From positions 1 through 64,000 of the forward strand of contig CAYYXG010000008.1 in assembly GCA_964475595.1 (NCBI GenBank): a stretch of DNA of 64,000 nt, in the 5' to 3' direction. Positions within the stretch are counted from its first letter, which is position 1. The number at the start of each line of letters is the position of its first letter. The DNA comes from RGEC01 sp964475595 (GTDB taxonomy: Bacteria > Bacteroidota > Bacteroidia > NS11-12g > UBA955). The position numbers were made by a program, and so were the translations under genes. Below are positions 7,029 through 16,002 of this stretch, in pieces. Below the pieces are notes generated by a model, which was not told the DNA's origin, did no database searches, and saw nothing but the letters and a program-made list of their open reading frames with translations.

Positions 7029-10000
7029 TCAATACCCCCCTAAATCCTTAAACGGCCGGGTTTTTTCCTTTTCGGCCTCTTCGCGGAACGCTTTCCATTC
7101 CTTTTCAAAAAAGGCATTCACGCGTTTGCTAATGGCTTCTGTGGCCTGAATCGCATTTCGCAGTGAAACTTCTGCATTGTCTCCGGGAATTCGTGCACTG
7201 CTGATGTATCCGGCCGCTGCATATAATCTGTCGTTCAAACGTACCGACACATCCTCATACCCCCTAAAGTCAGCGCGAATTATAAATAAATCTTTTAATA
7301 CCTCCAGGCTGTCTTTCAACTTTCCCGAAAGCTTTTTTAGGCGCACTGCGGCACTGTCATCGGCATAGCGCATACCCAGCACGGTCTGCATGGTTTTTTC
7401 GGCTTCTTTCAATCCCTCGTAGGCCTTGTATGCCCTGTCGACCGTGGTTTTCAGGCGGCTGTACATTTCATTGCGTTTTTGTTCGGCATTCGCATCATAT
7501 CCTTCCTGATTTGTGCTTTTTACCTCCACCCAAACGCTGTCTTTGCCTTTATCGCTGCTAATGACAAGCTTGTAGCGCCCGGGGGCAACCCGCGGACCTT
7601 CGGGCAGTGTTGCATCTGCATCTGGCGTGCCATGGGATGGCAATCGGATGCCATCGGCAATCAGGCGCCATTGTATGCGGTAGATACCTGCGCTGTCCAC
7701 ACTGAATTTGTGGGTGCGAATCAAACTGCCCTTTTCGTCATATACTTTTCCGGTGAACTTGGATTTTTCCCATTTACCTGTTTTGGCATTTTTATTACCT
7801 GCAGTGTAATAGGTAATCATGCTGCCAAAGGGCTTGTTGGGTGCTTCGTAGGTTCCATCGGCCCCAAAACGAACCCCCGAGGGCTGCAAATAGTTCGCCA
7901 GGTAACCATGCGTTGCATGGATGATGCTCAGGTTTTTCCCGGCTACGCCAGCGGCTGCAAAATTGGTCAATGCTTTTGCATCATCCAGTATCCAGATGCC
8001 GCGTCCAAAAGTGCCCACCACCAGATCGCCTTCTGTGGCCTGGTATTTCATATCCTGCGCAGGTGTGGCCGGGAATCCGGGATAACGCTTCCAGTCTTTG
8101 CCTGCATTGAAACTCACCCACAATCCATGATCGGTACCCAAAAATACCACCTGCTCGTTGCCGGGCAAGGGCAAAACACTGAGACAGTGTCCGCTAACCT
8201 TGGCGCTGTTTGCGAGTCGAGTCCAGGTTGCCCCGAAATCGGTGGTTTTAAACAGATAGGGCTCAAAATCATTGTTTCGGTAGTTGTTTACCACCACCCA
8301 CGCTTCACCGGCTTTGCCGGGATTTACGTAGATATAAGGAATCCAGGCTGCTTTGGGCATGCCGGTAATTTTGGGTGACAGGTTGGTCCATGTTTTGCCC
8401 CCATCCTTGGTGAGCTGCAGGTTTCCATCATCAGTGCCCACCCAGACTACATTGGTATCGCTTTGTGCCGGGGCAATGGCTATAATGGTACAATGATTCT
8501 CTGCGTTGGTGGCGTCTATCGTCAATCCGCCGCTTTTGGCCTGATGCAGTTTGGCGGTATCGTTGGTGGTCAGATCGGGAGAAATGATGGTCCAGGAACG
8601 GCCACGGTTCATGCTTTTATGCAGGTATTGGCTGCCATAATAAACACCATTGGGTTGGGTGGGGTGAATGGCAATGCCCGCGTTCCAGTTGTATCTTAGG
8701 TATTGGCCTGCAGGATGTTCGGGCTTAATGTTCTGGGTACGGCCGCTTTTCAGGTCATACAGCGAAACATTTCCACCCTGCCACATGGCATATCCCACAT
8801 GGCTTTCACCGGGAATGGGCACCACATCAAATCCGTCGCCGAAAAGCAGTTCCTGCCAGTCGCTGTTGCGTATGCCCCCATATACCCAGCTGTAGCCGGG
8901 ACCGCGCCAGCTGCCGTTATCCTGTAATCCGCCGTAAACGTGGTAGGGAACATCATTGTCAACGTTGACATGATAAAACTGACCCACTGGAATATTCTCG
9001 GCAAAACGCCAGTTGATACCCCCGTCATAGCTAATGTTTACACCACCATCATTGCCGTTGATGAGCATATCCGGGTTATCGGGGTGAATGTAGAATGCGT
9101 GATGATCGGGGTGAATATGCCCCCAGTCGGCAAGTATAGACCAGTTTTTCCCTCCATCTTCGCTGCGCGCCACCTGGCTCCAAAGACTATAGATTCGGTT
9201 TTCGTTTTTGGGATCAACGTAAATTTCATTGTAGTAAAAGGGGCGATTGCCCATATTCTCCTGACTACTTACTTTTTTCCAGGTATATCCACCGTCGCTG
9301 CTTGCAAAGAAGTCTAGGGTTTTGCTTTCCACTATGGCATATACCCTGTTGGGCTTATTGGTGGCAATGCCCAGGCCCAGACGTCCCAATGGTCCTTCAG
9401 GCAAACCTTCCTTTTGGCCCAGTCGTTTCCAGGTTTTACCACCGTCTATGGTCATGAATAATCCGCTGCCGGGTCCACCGCTATTAAAGTGGTAGGGTTT
9501 GCGGCGATATTCCCACATGGCAGCAAACAATTTGTTTGGATTGCTTGGATCCATAATAAGTTCGGCACAGCCGCTAAGGTTATTGGTGAATAATATGCGG
9601 TTCCAGGTTTTACCACCATCGGTGGTTTTATAAACCCCGCGTTCTTCGTTGGGGCCCCAGATGCTTCCCATGGTAGCTACATAAACCACATCAGAATTGT
9701 TTGGGTCTATAACAATACGGTGAATGGTTCGTGTAGCAGCCAATCCCATAAAGTTCCAGGTTTTGCCTGCATCTAAGCTTTTGTAGATGCCTTTGCCGCT
9801 GTTATGGCTGTTTCTGGGGTTTCCTTCACCAGTGCCCGCCCACACCACAGCTGGATTGTTTTGTTGTATGGCCAAGGCGCCAATACTGCCAACATCAGCT
9901 TTCTCGAAAATGGGTTCCCAGGCGGTACCGCCATTATCGCTTTTCCAGATTCCACCACTGGCTGCACCTGCATAAATAATGCTGGGTTGCCTGTTTACCA

Positions 10001-10178
10001 CGGCTATGGAAGTAATACGCCCGCTCATACCGGCAGGACCGATGTTTCGAAATTTAAATGCGGACAGTTGAGAAGAGTCCGGCGTATACTGGGCCACGCC
10101 GCTTGTGGCGGCAAATAAAAAACCTATAAGTAGGTAACGGGCTTTTAACATGGCCGTAAAATTAGGGTATTTTTTCAT
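7029..10178 (-). CDS. secreted Asp-box beta-propeller protein (sortilin/VPS10-like, glycosyl-hydrolase-annotated family)
   Basis: A 1049-residue exported protein with signal peptide (RYLLIGFLFAATSGVAQ). About eleven Asp-box hairpins of the form SxDxGxTW are visible, for example KSDNGGTAW, KTTDGGKTW, MTIDGGKTW, ASSDGGYTW, RSEDGGKNW, LTKDGGKTW and KTTDFGATW, spread over residues 70-700. This is the double or ten-bladed propeller seen in VPS10/sortilin and xyloglucanase-like proteins. The last 300 residues form an Ig-like part and a helical tail; I see no T9SS sorting motif. Many homologues are labelled glycosyl hydrolase without proof. A second ATG at 10151 gives a shorter, equally good signal peptide. 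Confidence 0.85.
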   Translation of the reverse strand: MKKYPNFTAMLKARYLLIGFLFAATSGVAQYTPDSSQLSAFKFRNIGPAGMSGRITSIAVVNRQPSIIYAGAASGGIWKSDNGGTAWEPIFEKADVGSIGALAIQQNNPAVVWAGTGEGNPRNSHNSGKGIYKSLDAGKTWNFMGLAATRTIHRIVIDPNNSDVVYVATMGSIWGPNEERGVYKTTDGGKTWNRILFTNNLSGCAELIMDPSNPNKLFAAMWEYRRKPYHFNSGGPGSGLFMTIDGGKTWKRLGQKEGLPEGPLGRLGLGIATNKPNRVYAIVESKTLDFFASSDGGYTWKKVSSQENMGNRPFYYNEIYVDPKNENRIYSLWSQVARSEDGGKNWSILADWGHIHPDHHAFYIHPDNPDMLINGNDGGVNISYDGGINWRFAENIPVGQFYHVNVDNDVPYHVYGGLQDNGSWRGPGYSWVYGGIRNSDWQELLFGDGFDVVPIPGESHVGYAMWQGGNVSLYDLKSGRTQNIKPEHPAGQYLRYNWNAGIAIHPTQPNGVYYGSQYLHKSMNRGRSWTIISPDLTTNDTAKLHQAKSGGLTIDATNAENHCTIIAIAPAQSDTNVVWVGTDDGNLQLTKDGGKTWTNLSPKITGMPKAAWIPYIYVNPGKAGEAWVVVNNYRNNDFEPYLFKTTDFGATWTRLANSAKVSGHCLSVLPLPGNEQVVFLGTDHGLWVSFNAGKDWKRYPGFPATPAQDMKYQATEGDLVVGTFGRGIWILDDAKALTNFAAAGVAGKNLSIIHATHGYLANYLQPSGVRFGADGTYEAPNKPFGSMITYYTAGNKNAKTGKWEKSKFTGKVYDEKGSLIRTHKFSVDSAGIYRIQWRLIADGIRLPSHGTPDADATLPEGPRVAPGRYKLVISSDKGKDSVWVEVKSTNQEGYDANAEQKRNEMYSRLKTTVDRAYKAYEGLKEAEKTMQTVLGMRYADDSAAVRLKKLSGKLKDSLEVLKDLFIIRADFRGYEDVSVRLNDRLYAAAGYISSARIPGDNAEVSLRNAIQATEAISKRVNAFFEKEWKAFREEAEKEKTRPFKDLGGY

Positions 10179-10271
10179 TTAGAAAGAACGGCAATTCAAT
10201 CTGTATTTTTTGGTGTTTCAACGAACATATAAAGACATTGGGGTGTTATTGTTGTTATTTAGCAACCTTTC

Positions 10272-11570
10272 ATGTTTAAAAGCGCACTCATCGGTTTCTT
10301 TGTCATTGCCTCTCTCGTTATTTTCATTGATTTGTATGCCTGGCAAGGGGTTAAATTGCTCACAGCCGCTTGGTCATCCAAAGCCAAAAACATATTGAAA
10401 TGGGCCTACTGGGGCTGGACTGCCTCAGGGTTTTTCTTTTTCATGTTTTACAGAATGGGTATTATTGAGGTTTCGCATACAACCCTTCGATTCATTAGCA
10501 GCGCCATGTTTGTGGTATTCTTTGCCAAACTATTCTGGTGTTTATTCTTAATGATTGATGATATTGGCCGCCTTTTTCGCTGGGCTTTCCGGGTTTTTCA
10601 GCAAAAGCCTGAAACCGTTGCCGAAGGTGGAATCACCCGTTATAAATTTTTAAGTTGGATGGGGCTTGGTCTGGGATCTGCATTCATCGGAGGTACCCTT
10701 TGGGGCATTGCAAAAGGTGCCCACAACTATCGTGTTCGCAGAAGACTCTTGCCGATAAAAGGGTTGCCATCCGCTTTCGACGGGCTTAAAATTGTGCAGT
10801 TAAGTGACATACATAGCGGTAGTTTCTGGAGTTATGATGCCGTAAAACGCGGTGTGGATATGGTTGTGGCTGAAAAACCGGATGTATTCTTTTTTACCGG
10901 AGATCTGGTGAATGATAAGGCAGAAGAAATGGAACCCTGGCTTGATTTGTTTGGCAGTATTGAAGCACCCATGGGGAAATTCAGCATTTTGGGCAATCAC
11001 GATTACGGAGATTATGTGCCATGGCCTGATTACGATCCCCTCCAAGCGAAATTGGATTTTAAAGAAAAAGGCTTTTATCGCACACCCACACAACAGGAAA
11101 ACCTAAATGCTTTGTTCACCCATCACAAAAGCATGGGCTGGGATTTGTTGCTTAATCAACACAGGGTACTGGAAAAAGATGGCCATAAACTGGCCATAGT
11201 AGGGGTTGAAAACTGGAGCAATAAAGGCCGTTTCCCAAAATATGGCAAATTAAAAGAGGCCCTAAAAGGTTCAGAAGGAGTTACCAAACTTTTACTAAGC
11301 CATGATCCCAGCCACTGGCGCGAACAGGTGCTCGATCACCAGCCGGAAATAGCCGCCACTTTTAGCGGACATACCCATGGTATGCAGTTTGGCGTGGATA
11401 CCCGTTTTTATCGCTGGAGCCCGGTAAAGCTGCTGTATAAGGAATGGCTGGATTTGTACACCGAAAACGACCAGCACCTATATGTAAACAGGGGCTTTGG
11501 CTACCTAGGTTATCCGGGCAGATTGGGTGTATTTCCCGAAATTTCAGTATTTACGCTGAAAGCCGTCTGA
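10272..11570 (+). CDS. membrane-anchored metallophosphoesterase (YkuE-like)
   Basis: A 432-residue calcineurin-like phosphoesterase. Hydrophobic segments at about 5-25, 45-62, 75-95 and 130-148 anchor it to the membrane. The catalytic domain then shows all metal-binding motifs: D179xH181 (LSDIHSG), G210D211 (FFTGDLVND), G241NHD (ILGNHDYGD), H344 (LLSHDP) and GHTHG (366-370). Such enzymes use a two-metal centre to cleave phosphodiesters or phosphomonoesters; relatives act on UDP-diacylglucosamine-type or other lipid substrates, but the substrate here is unknown. It diverges from the sortilin-like gene and precedes recX by 37 bases. Confidence 0.9.
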   Translation: MFKSALIGFFVIASLVIFIDLYAWQGVKLLTAAWSSKAKNILKWAYWGWTASGFFFFMFYRMGIIEVSHTTLRFISSAMFVVFFAKLFWCLFLMIDDIGRLFRWAFRVFQQKPETVAEGGITRYKFLSWMGLGLGSAFIGGTLWGIAKGAHNYRVRRRLLPIKGLPSAFDGLKIVQLSDIHSGSFWSYDAVKRGVDMVVAEKPDVFFFTGDLVNDKAEEMEPWLDLFGSIEAPMGKFSILGNHDYGDYVPWPDYDPLQAKLDFKEKGFYRTPTQQENLNALFTHHKSMGWDLLLNQHRVLEKDGHKLAIVGVENWSNKGRFPKYGKLKEALKGSEGVTKLLLSHDPSHWREQVLDHQPEIAATFSGHTHGMQFGVDTRFYRWSPVKLLYKEWLDLYTENDQHLYVNRGFGYLGYPGRLGVFPEISVFTLKAV

Positions 11571-11607
11571 TGGCGAAATTTTCATTTTCCTGAGTTAATT
11601 TGGCATC

Positions 11608-12105
11608 GTGCAACCGCGGCAACCAAAACCTAAAACACGCCCAACCCTCCAGCAGGCAAGGCTTAAAGCCGAGAAATACTGCGCCTATCAGGAGCGTAGC
11701 CAGCTGGAGGTAAAGACCAAATTACTTGGAATGGGTTTAACCGTAAGCGAAACCAATGAAATACTCGTGGATTTGGTAAGGGATAATTTTATCAATGAGG
11801 AGCGATTTGCGATTGCATTTGCAAAAGGAAAACTAAAAATTAAAAAATGGGGTACCCGAAAAATAGCGCTGGCGTTAAAAAACAAAGGCATTTCGGATTC
11901 GCTGATTCAGTTGGTTTTAAAGTCCATAGATCCAGATCATTATCTGTCGGAATTACGCCATTGCATTGAGAAAAAGGCAAAAACCATAAGGGAGAATGAC
12001 CCTTGGAAAAAGGCAGGTAAATTGAAACAATACCTTATTGGCCGTGGTTACGAGCCAGAGCTTGTTTTTCGAGAGGTTGACCGATTTCTAAAAGAAGAAA
12101 ATTAA
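11608..12105 (+). CDS. recX: regulatory protein RecX
   Basis: A 165-residue protein made of three-helix RecX repeats: ARLKAEKYCAYQERSQLEVKTKLL (about 17-40), FINEERFAIAFAKGKLKIKKWGTRKIALALKNKGIS (about 60-95), and a third repeat ending in LKQYLIGRGYEPELVFREVDRFL. RecX caps RecA filaments and restrains recombination and the SOS response. Translation starts at GTG (11608); no ATG lies upstream in frame. The Pro- and Lys-rich first 15 residues are a flexible tail. Its TAA stop overlaps the stop of the convergent small membrane protein gene by three bases (12102-12105 region). Confidence 0.92.
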   Translation: MQPRQPKPKTRPTLQQARLKAEKYCAYQERSQLEVKTKLLGMGLTVSETNEILVDLVRDNFINEERFAIAFAKGKLKIKKWGTRKIALALKNKGISDSLIQLVLKSIDPDHYLSELRHCIEKKAKTIRENDPWKKAGKLKQYLIGRGYEPELVFREVDRFLKEEN

Positions 12106-12293
12106 AATCCAAGCACCCAAAAAACCCAAAGGGAAACGGCTATCATTATTCCCGCTACACTCCATTTTACCTTGAAAAGCCTTTGCTCCAGTACATTCCG
12201 AAATAACCTGTCAATCAGCCAAAGGGAAACAGGAAGAAATATATAGAAAAAACCGGTTAAAACTGCTGCCAGTAAAATCCAATACCTGTGCAT
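12102..12293 (-). CDS. small two-helix membrane protein, coupled to ACMSD-like gene
   Basis: A 63-residue protein with two hydrophobic helices (about 4-27 and 43-62) joined by a basic loop (DRLFRNVLEQRLFKVKW). Its ATG overlaps the TAA stop of the upstream amidohydrolase gene (TAATG at 12291-12295), the arrangement used for translational re-initiation, which argues that it is a real gene. I do not recognise the family. It may anchor or assist the enzyme upstream or may be unrelated. Confidence 0.6.
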   Translation of the reverse strand: MHRYWILLAAVLTGFFYIFLPVSLWLIDRLFRNVLEQRLFKVKWSVAGIMIAVSLWVFWVLGF

Positions 12294-13324
12294 TATAGGA
12301 ACAATTTCTTGTCAATACCCAGCCATTCCATAGCGCTGTCACCGAGCATAATCTGCTTGGTTGCATCGGGAATGTTTAGTGAACGGATCAACTCACCGGG
12401 AATATCTTCGCCGAGCGGATAGGGATAGTCTGTACCCATGCAAATGCGGTTGGGGCCCATCAGTTCCATCAGGTATTCCAGCATTCGGGCATCGTGGGTG
12501 AGGCTGTCCACCCAGAATTGTCCCAGGTATTTTGCAGGGTCGTGGGGGTTATCTACCGCTACCAAATCAGGGCGGCAACGCCATCCATGCTGTATGCGGC
12601 CAAATGTGCCGGGAAACGCACCGCCACCGTGGGCAAAAGCTACGCGCAGTTTGGGCAGCCGTTCAAAAATGCCGCCGAAAATCATACAACTCATGGCCAG
12701 TGCCGTTTCTGCCGGCATGCCCACCAGCCAAGGAAGCCAGTAACGGGGCATTTTGGTTTTGGCCATCCACCACCATGGGTGCACAAACAATGCCATGTCC
12801 ATGTCTTGTATGGCCTCAAATATGGGAAATAGTTCCGGCTGGTTCAGATTCCAGTGGTTGATGTGCGAACCAATCTGTACCCCACGAAGACCAATGGATT
12901 TGCAGCGTTCCAGTTCCTGTATGGCCATGCCCGTATGTTGCATAGGTAAGGTTCCCAGCCCGACAAATCTTTTTGGATACGCATGAATAATGCCTGCAAT
13001 GTGATCATTGAGAAATTTCGCAATCTCCAGGGTGTCTTTGGGTTCCGCCCAATAACTGAACATCACCGGCACGGTACTCAGAACCTGCACATCCACGGGA
13101 TGGGCATGGGCATCGCATTCATGGATTCGTTGTGCAGGATCCCAATTGTTACTTTCTATTTCTCTGAATAGTTCCCCGTCCATCAACATGCGCGCACAGC
13201 AGGGTTTATGGTGCTGTAAACTAATAAATTCGCCATATCCAAACTGAGATTTCCAGTCAGGCAAATGCTCCGGAATGATGTGCGTGTGAATATCTACGGT
13301 AAAGAATTGTGATTGTGGGTTCAT
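12293..13324 (-). CDS. ACMSD-type amidohydrolase (2-amino-3-carboxymuconate-6-semialdehyde decarboxylase family)
   Basis: A 343-residue TIM-barrel metal-dependent decarboxylase. ACMSD removes the carboxylate of aminocarboxymuconate semialdehyde in tryptophan/kynurenine breakdown. All expected metal ligands are present: HxH (H13, H15 in VDIHTHIIP), H182 (LFVHPWWW), H232 (FAHGGGAFP) and D299 (MGTDYPYPLGE). The arginines ARM (R45) and FGRIQHGW (R243) match the substrate-carboxylate residues of ACMSD. Length fits the family (about 335). No other kynurenine-pathway gene is in the window, so the true substrate could be a related semialdehyde. It diverges from the APC permease gene. Confidence 0.88.
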   Translation of the reverse strand: MNPQSQFFTVDIHTHIIPEHLPDWKSQFGYGEFISLQHHKPCCARMLMDGELFREIESNNWDPAQRIHECDAHAHPVDVQVLSTVPVMFSYWAEPKDTLEIAKFLNDHIAGIIHAYPKRFVGLGTLPMQHTGMAIQELERCKSIGLRGVQIGSHINHWNLNQPELFPIFEAIQDMDMALFVHPWWWMAKTKMPRYWLPWLVGMPAETALAMSCMIFGGIFERLPKLRVAFAHGGGAFPGTFGRIQHGWRCRPDLVAVDNPHDPAKYLGQFWVDSLTHDARMLEYLMELMGPNRICMGTDYPYPLGEDIPGELIRSLNIPDATKQIMLGDSAMEWLGIDKKLFL

Positions 13325-13331
13325 GAGTTTC

Positions 13332-13376
13332 GCAAAAATAGCCCAATCAACGAATAGGTAATTCTCCTATTTTTGC
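13332..13376. promoter_or_regulatory. divergent -7 boxes forming an inverted repeat
   Basis: TATTTTTG matches the Bacteroidota -7 consensus TAnnTTTG on both strands: 13333-13340 on the minus strand toward the ACMSD gene, and 13368-13375 on the plus strand toward the APC permease gene. Together with flanking bases they form 10-bp inverted arms (GCAAAAATAG at 13332-13341 and CTATTTTTGC at 13367-13376). I did not find a well-spaced -33 TTTG for either box, so confidence is limited. Confidence 0.4.
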
Positions 13377-13437
13377 ACGCCATATCTAATTTGGCAGATC
13401 GGGCAGGCATGATAACCCTGTAAGATCCACAATCTGT

Positions 13438-14763
13438 ATGTCGCATCGCAAAATAGACCTTTCAGCCGCAGTGAGTCTGGTAGTGGCCAATATGATTGGC
13501 ACGGGGGTATTCACGGGTTTGGGTTTTCAGCTATTAAGTCACAATCAGGGTTTCACCATTCTGGCATTGTGGATTGCAGGTGGAATTATGGCATTTTTGG
13601 GCGCAGTATGCTACGCAGAATTGGCTACACGGCTGCCACAGGATGGTGGGGAATACCATTTTCTATCTAGGGTTTACCATCCATCATTAGGTTTTATGGC
13701 CGGGTTTGTGAGTGCCACCGTAGGATTTAGCGCTCCAATTGCACTGGCAGCGGCCTCATTGGGTACCTACGCCCATGGGATATTCCCGGCAATGGATATT
13801 AATATTGTGGGAACTGCCGTAATTGTTGGAATTGCAGCCATTCACGCCACCAATCTAAGCGCCGGAGTTCAGTTTCAAAAAGTATTTACACTCATAAAAG
13901 TGTTGCTGATTGCCGTCTTCGTATTGGCCGGCATCTTCTATGGCAATGCCCAGGGGATTTCACTCGGTTACTCAGAATTGAGCGCGGGTGAAATCATGAC
14001 CGCCGGCTTTGCCGTAAACTTGGTTTATGTGAGCTATGCCTACAGCGGCTGGAACGCCAGCGCCTACCTGGCAGGTGAAATTGTGAAACCCGAGAAAAAC
14101 CTGAATAGAAGTATTATCTGGGGAACCTTACTGGTTACGGTTCTTTACGTACTGTTAAATACTGTTTTCATCATGAGTGCACCCATGGAAGAAATGCGTG
14201 TAGCAACCGAAGGTGCCAACGCTTTCAAACCCAAGGAAGTGGGCATGATCAGTGCCAGCTATATTTTTGGTGCCTGGGGTGGTAAAGTGATGGGTGGTGT
14301 CATTTGTGTATTACTTATCAGTACCATCAGCGCCATGATTATTGCCGGACCCAGGGTTATTCAGCCCATGTTTGGCAAAATTCCGGCTTTCCAAATTTTG
14401 TCCAAAACCAGTGAGAAAGGAAATCCGGTTCGCGCCATACTTTTTCAGACCATACTGGCATTGCTTATTCTTTGGACTGCCTCCTTTGATAGTATCATGC
14501 AATACATTGGATTTACCTTAACTATTTTTACAACCCTTACCGTTGCCGGTGTTATAGTTTTTCGTATCAAAAACGGGAAACCAGATGGATACAGAGCTTT
14601 AGGATATCCTATAACTCCCATACTATTTATAGCGGCCAATATTTGGGTTTGCCATTTTCAGCTGGTGAATAAAACCACCGAATCACTCATTGGATTTGGA
14701 ACTGCACTGCTGGGGGTGATTTTATACTTCATCAGTACAGACCGAAATCCCAAAACATCATAA
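13438..14763 (+). CDS. APC-family amino acid permease
   Basis: A 441-residue transporter with twelve hydrophobic segments and the APC opening signature: after a short basic N-terminus comes SLVVANMIGTGVFTG (13-27), the unwound first helix that binds amino acid backbones. The YCYAELATRLPQDGGEY-type stretch (about 59-75) is the usual helix 2/3 loop. Such proteins exchange or import amino acids by proton or solute coupling; the substrate cannot be read from sequence. It is followed after 19 bases by a lipoprotein gene, so the two are probably co-transcribed. It diverges from the ACMSD-type gene, which hints, weakly, at amino-acid-derived metabolites. Confidence 0.88.
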   Translation: MSHRKIDLSAAVSLVVANMIGTGVFTGLGFQLLSHNQGFTILALWIAGGIMAFLGAVCYAELATRLPQDGGEYHFLSRVYHPSLGFMAGFVSATVGFSAPIALAAASLGTYAHGIFPAMDINIVGTAVIVGIAAIHATNLSAGVQFQKVFTLIKVLLIAVFVLAGIFYGNAQGISLGYSELSAGEIMTAGFAVNLVYVSYAYSGWNASAYLAGEIVKPEKNLNRSIIWGTLLVTVLYVLLNTVFIMSAPMEEMRVATEGANAFKPKEVGMISASYIFGAWGGKVMGGVICVLLISTISAMIIAGPRVIQPMFGKIPAFQILSKTSEKGNPVRAILFQTILALLILWTASFDSIMQYIGFTLTIFTTLTVAGVIVFRIKNGKPDGYRALGYPITPILFIAANIWVCHFQLVNKTTESLIGFGTALLGVILYFISTDRNPKTS

Positions 14764-14782
14764 GAACTATACACAACACCAT

Positions 14783-15970
14783 ATGAAAAGATACCTGATT
14801 TTATCAGCAGCCATCGCCGTTTTAGGCATGCTGTCCTGCGGTGGTTCTACCCAAGACAATAACCAGCAAAAAGACACCGCTAAAGCGGATACCATTTCAA
14901 AAAAGGTTACCACGCCCACATTCGACAGAAAATTCAATGATTACGCACGTTTTATTTCAGGCTTGCCCTCCAACAGTGGCAGCACCATGGGGAAATACGA
15001 TAGCGTGAAACAGGTCAAGGATCATGCTGTGCAGTTTGGCAAACGCTGGGATGAAATGGAAAAAAACCGCCTCAGTGTAATGCGCAAATGGGCAAAAGAA
15101 GAGCTGCATCCCAAGGTGGATGAAAGCTTGAACACCTTTTATCCTTTTTCAGGACCTGATTTTCTGCATGCAGTGCAGTTTTATCCAAACAGTAAAAAAT
15201 ATCTTTTCCTTGCCAATGAAATGGTGGGCGATGTTCCTGCATTCGAAAAGATGACTCAGCCTCAGGTACTAAATTACCTTAATAGCATTGAAAAGGCACT
15301 TGGGGACATTTTCCGAAGAAGCTATTTCATTACCAGCTATATGGGTAGCCAAATCCCAGCAGTTAAAGGGGTAGTTCCTATTTTTATGGTGTTTTTTGCT
15401 CGCACTGGCCATGAGATCATGAATGTGGAATTAATCACCTTGGATGCCAATGGCAATACAATAAGTCGCAGTCAAAATCCTAAGGGTATCAGCGGGGTTC
15501 GTTTTACGTTCTGCCCCATCGGGAAGTACGATGATGTGAGAACCCTGGAGTACTTCAATACTGACATCAGCAACGTGGGAACCAGCGGTAAGGGTGGCCT
15601 GAAGTCGCGTCCTGAAATGGTGAAACATATTGAGGCCTTTGGCAAGGCCAATACCTTTGTGAAGGCCGCCAGCTACCTGCTCCATTACGAAACATTTAGC
15701 ACCATCAAAGATTTAACACAGGCAAAATCAGTTTCCCTGTTGCAGGATGATACAGGAATTCCCTATCGTTTTTTGGCTAAAGACTTCAATTATTTTCTCT
15801 ACGGAAAATACACCATTCCTGTGAAAAACTTTAGTGCTTCAGGCCACTATCAAAAAGACCTGGCCAAATTGTATGCCGACAGTACCAAGGTGAAATCACT
15901 TCCGTTCAGTCTGGGATACCACTGGCAGGATCAGAACCAAAATTACATGCTTTTTGTAAGAAAGCCGTGA
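14783..15970 (+). CDS. lipoprotein of unknown function
   Basis: A 395-residue exported lipoprotein. The signal peptide ends in the lipobox LSCG (cysteine about residue 19), followed by a low-complexity Gln/Asp/Lys linker. The mature part is a mixed alpha/beta domain with conserved-looking stretches such as FYPFSGPDFLHAVQFYP, SRPEMVKHIEAFGKANTFVKAASYLLHYETF and LLQDDTGIPYRFLAKDFNY. I do not recognise a named family with certainty; similar long lipoproteins occur across Bacteroidota. It follows the APC permease gene by 19 bases and precedes a serine hydrolase gene by 32 bases on the same strand. Confidence 0.78.
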   Translation: MKRYLILSAAIAVLGMLSCGGSTQDNNQQKDTAKADTISKKVTTPTFDRKFNDYARFISGLPSNSGSTMGKYDSVKQVKDHAVQFGKRWDEMEKNRLSVMRKWAKEELHPKVDESLNTFYPFSGPDFLHAVQFYPNSKKYLFLANEMVGDVPAFEKMTQPQVLNYLNSIEKALGDIFRRSYFITSYMGSQIPAVKGVVPIFMVFFARTGHEIMNVELITLDANGNTISRSQNPKGISGVRFTFCPIGKYDDVRTLEYFNTDISNVGTSGKGGLKSRPEMVKHIEAFGKANTFVKAASYLLHYETFSTIKDLTQAKSVSLLQDDTGIPYRFLAKDFNYFLYGKYTIPVKNFSASGHYQKDLAKLYADSTKVKSLPFSLGYHWQDQNQNYMLFVRKP

Positions 15971-16002
15971 TTTTTTTGTAACTTAGTTGCAAATTCAGTC
16001 GA

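Noticed and set aside
7479..8378. 299-codon open frame on the plus strand
   Set aside because: It lies antisense to the Asp-box gene, whose repeats are unmistakable. The translated product has no domain, and long antisense frames are expected in a gene of this base composition.
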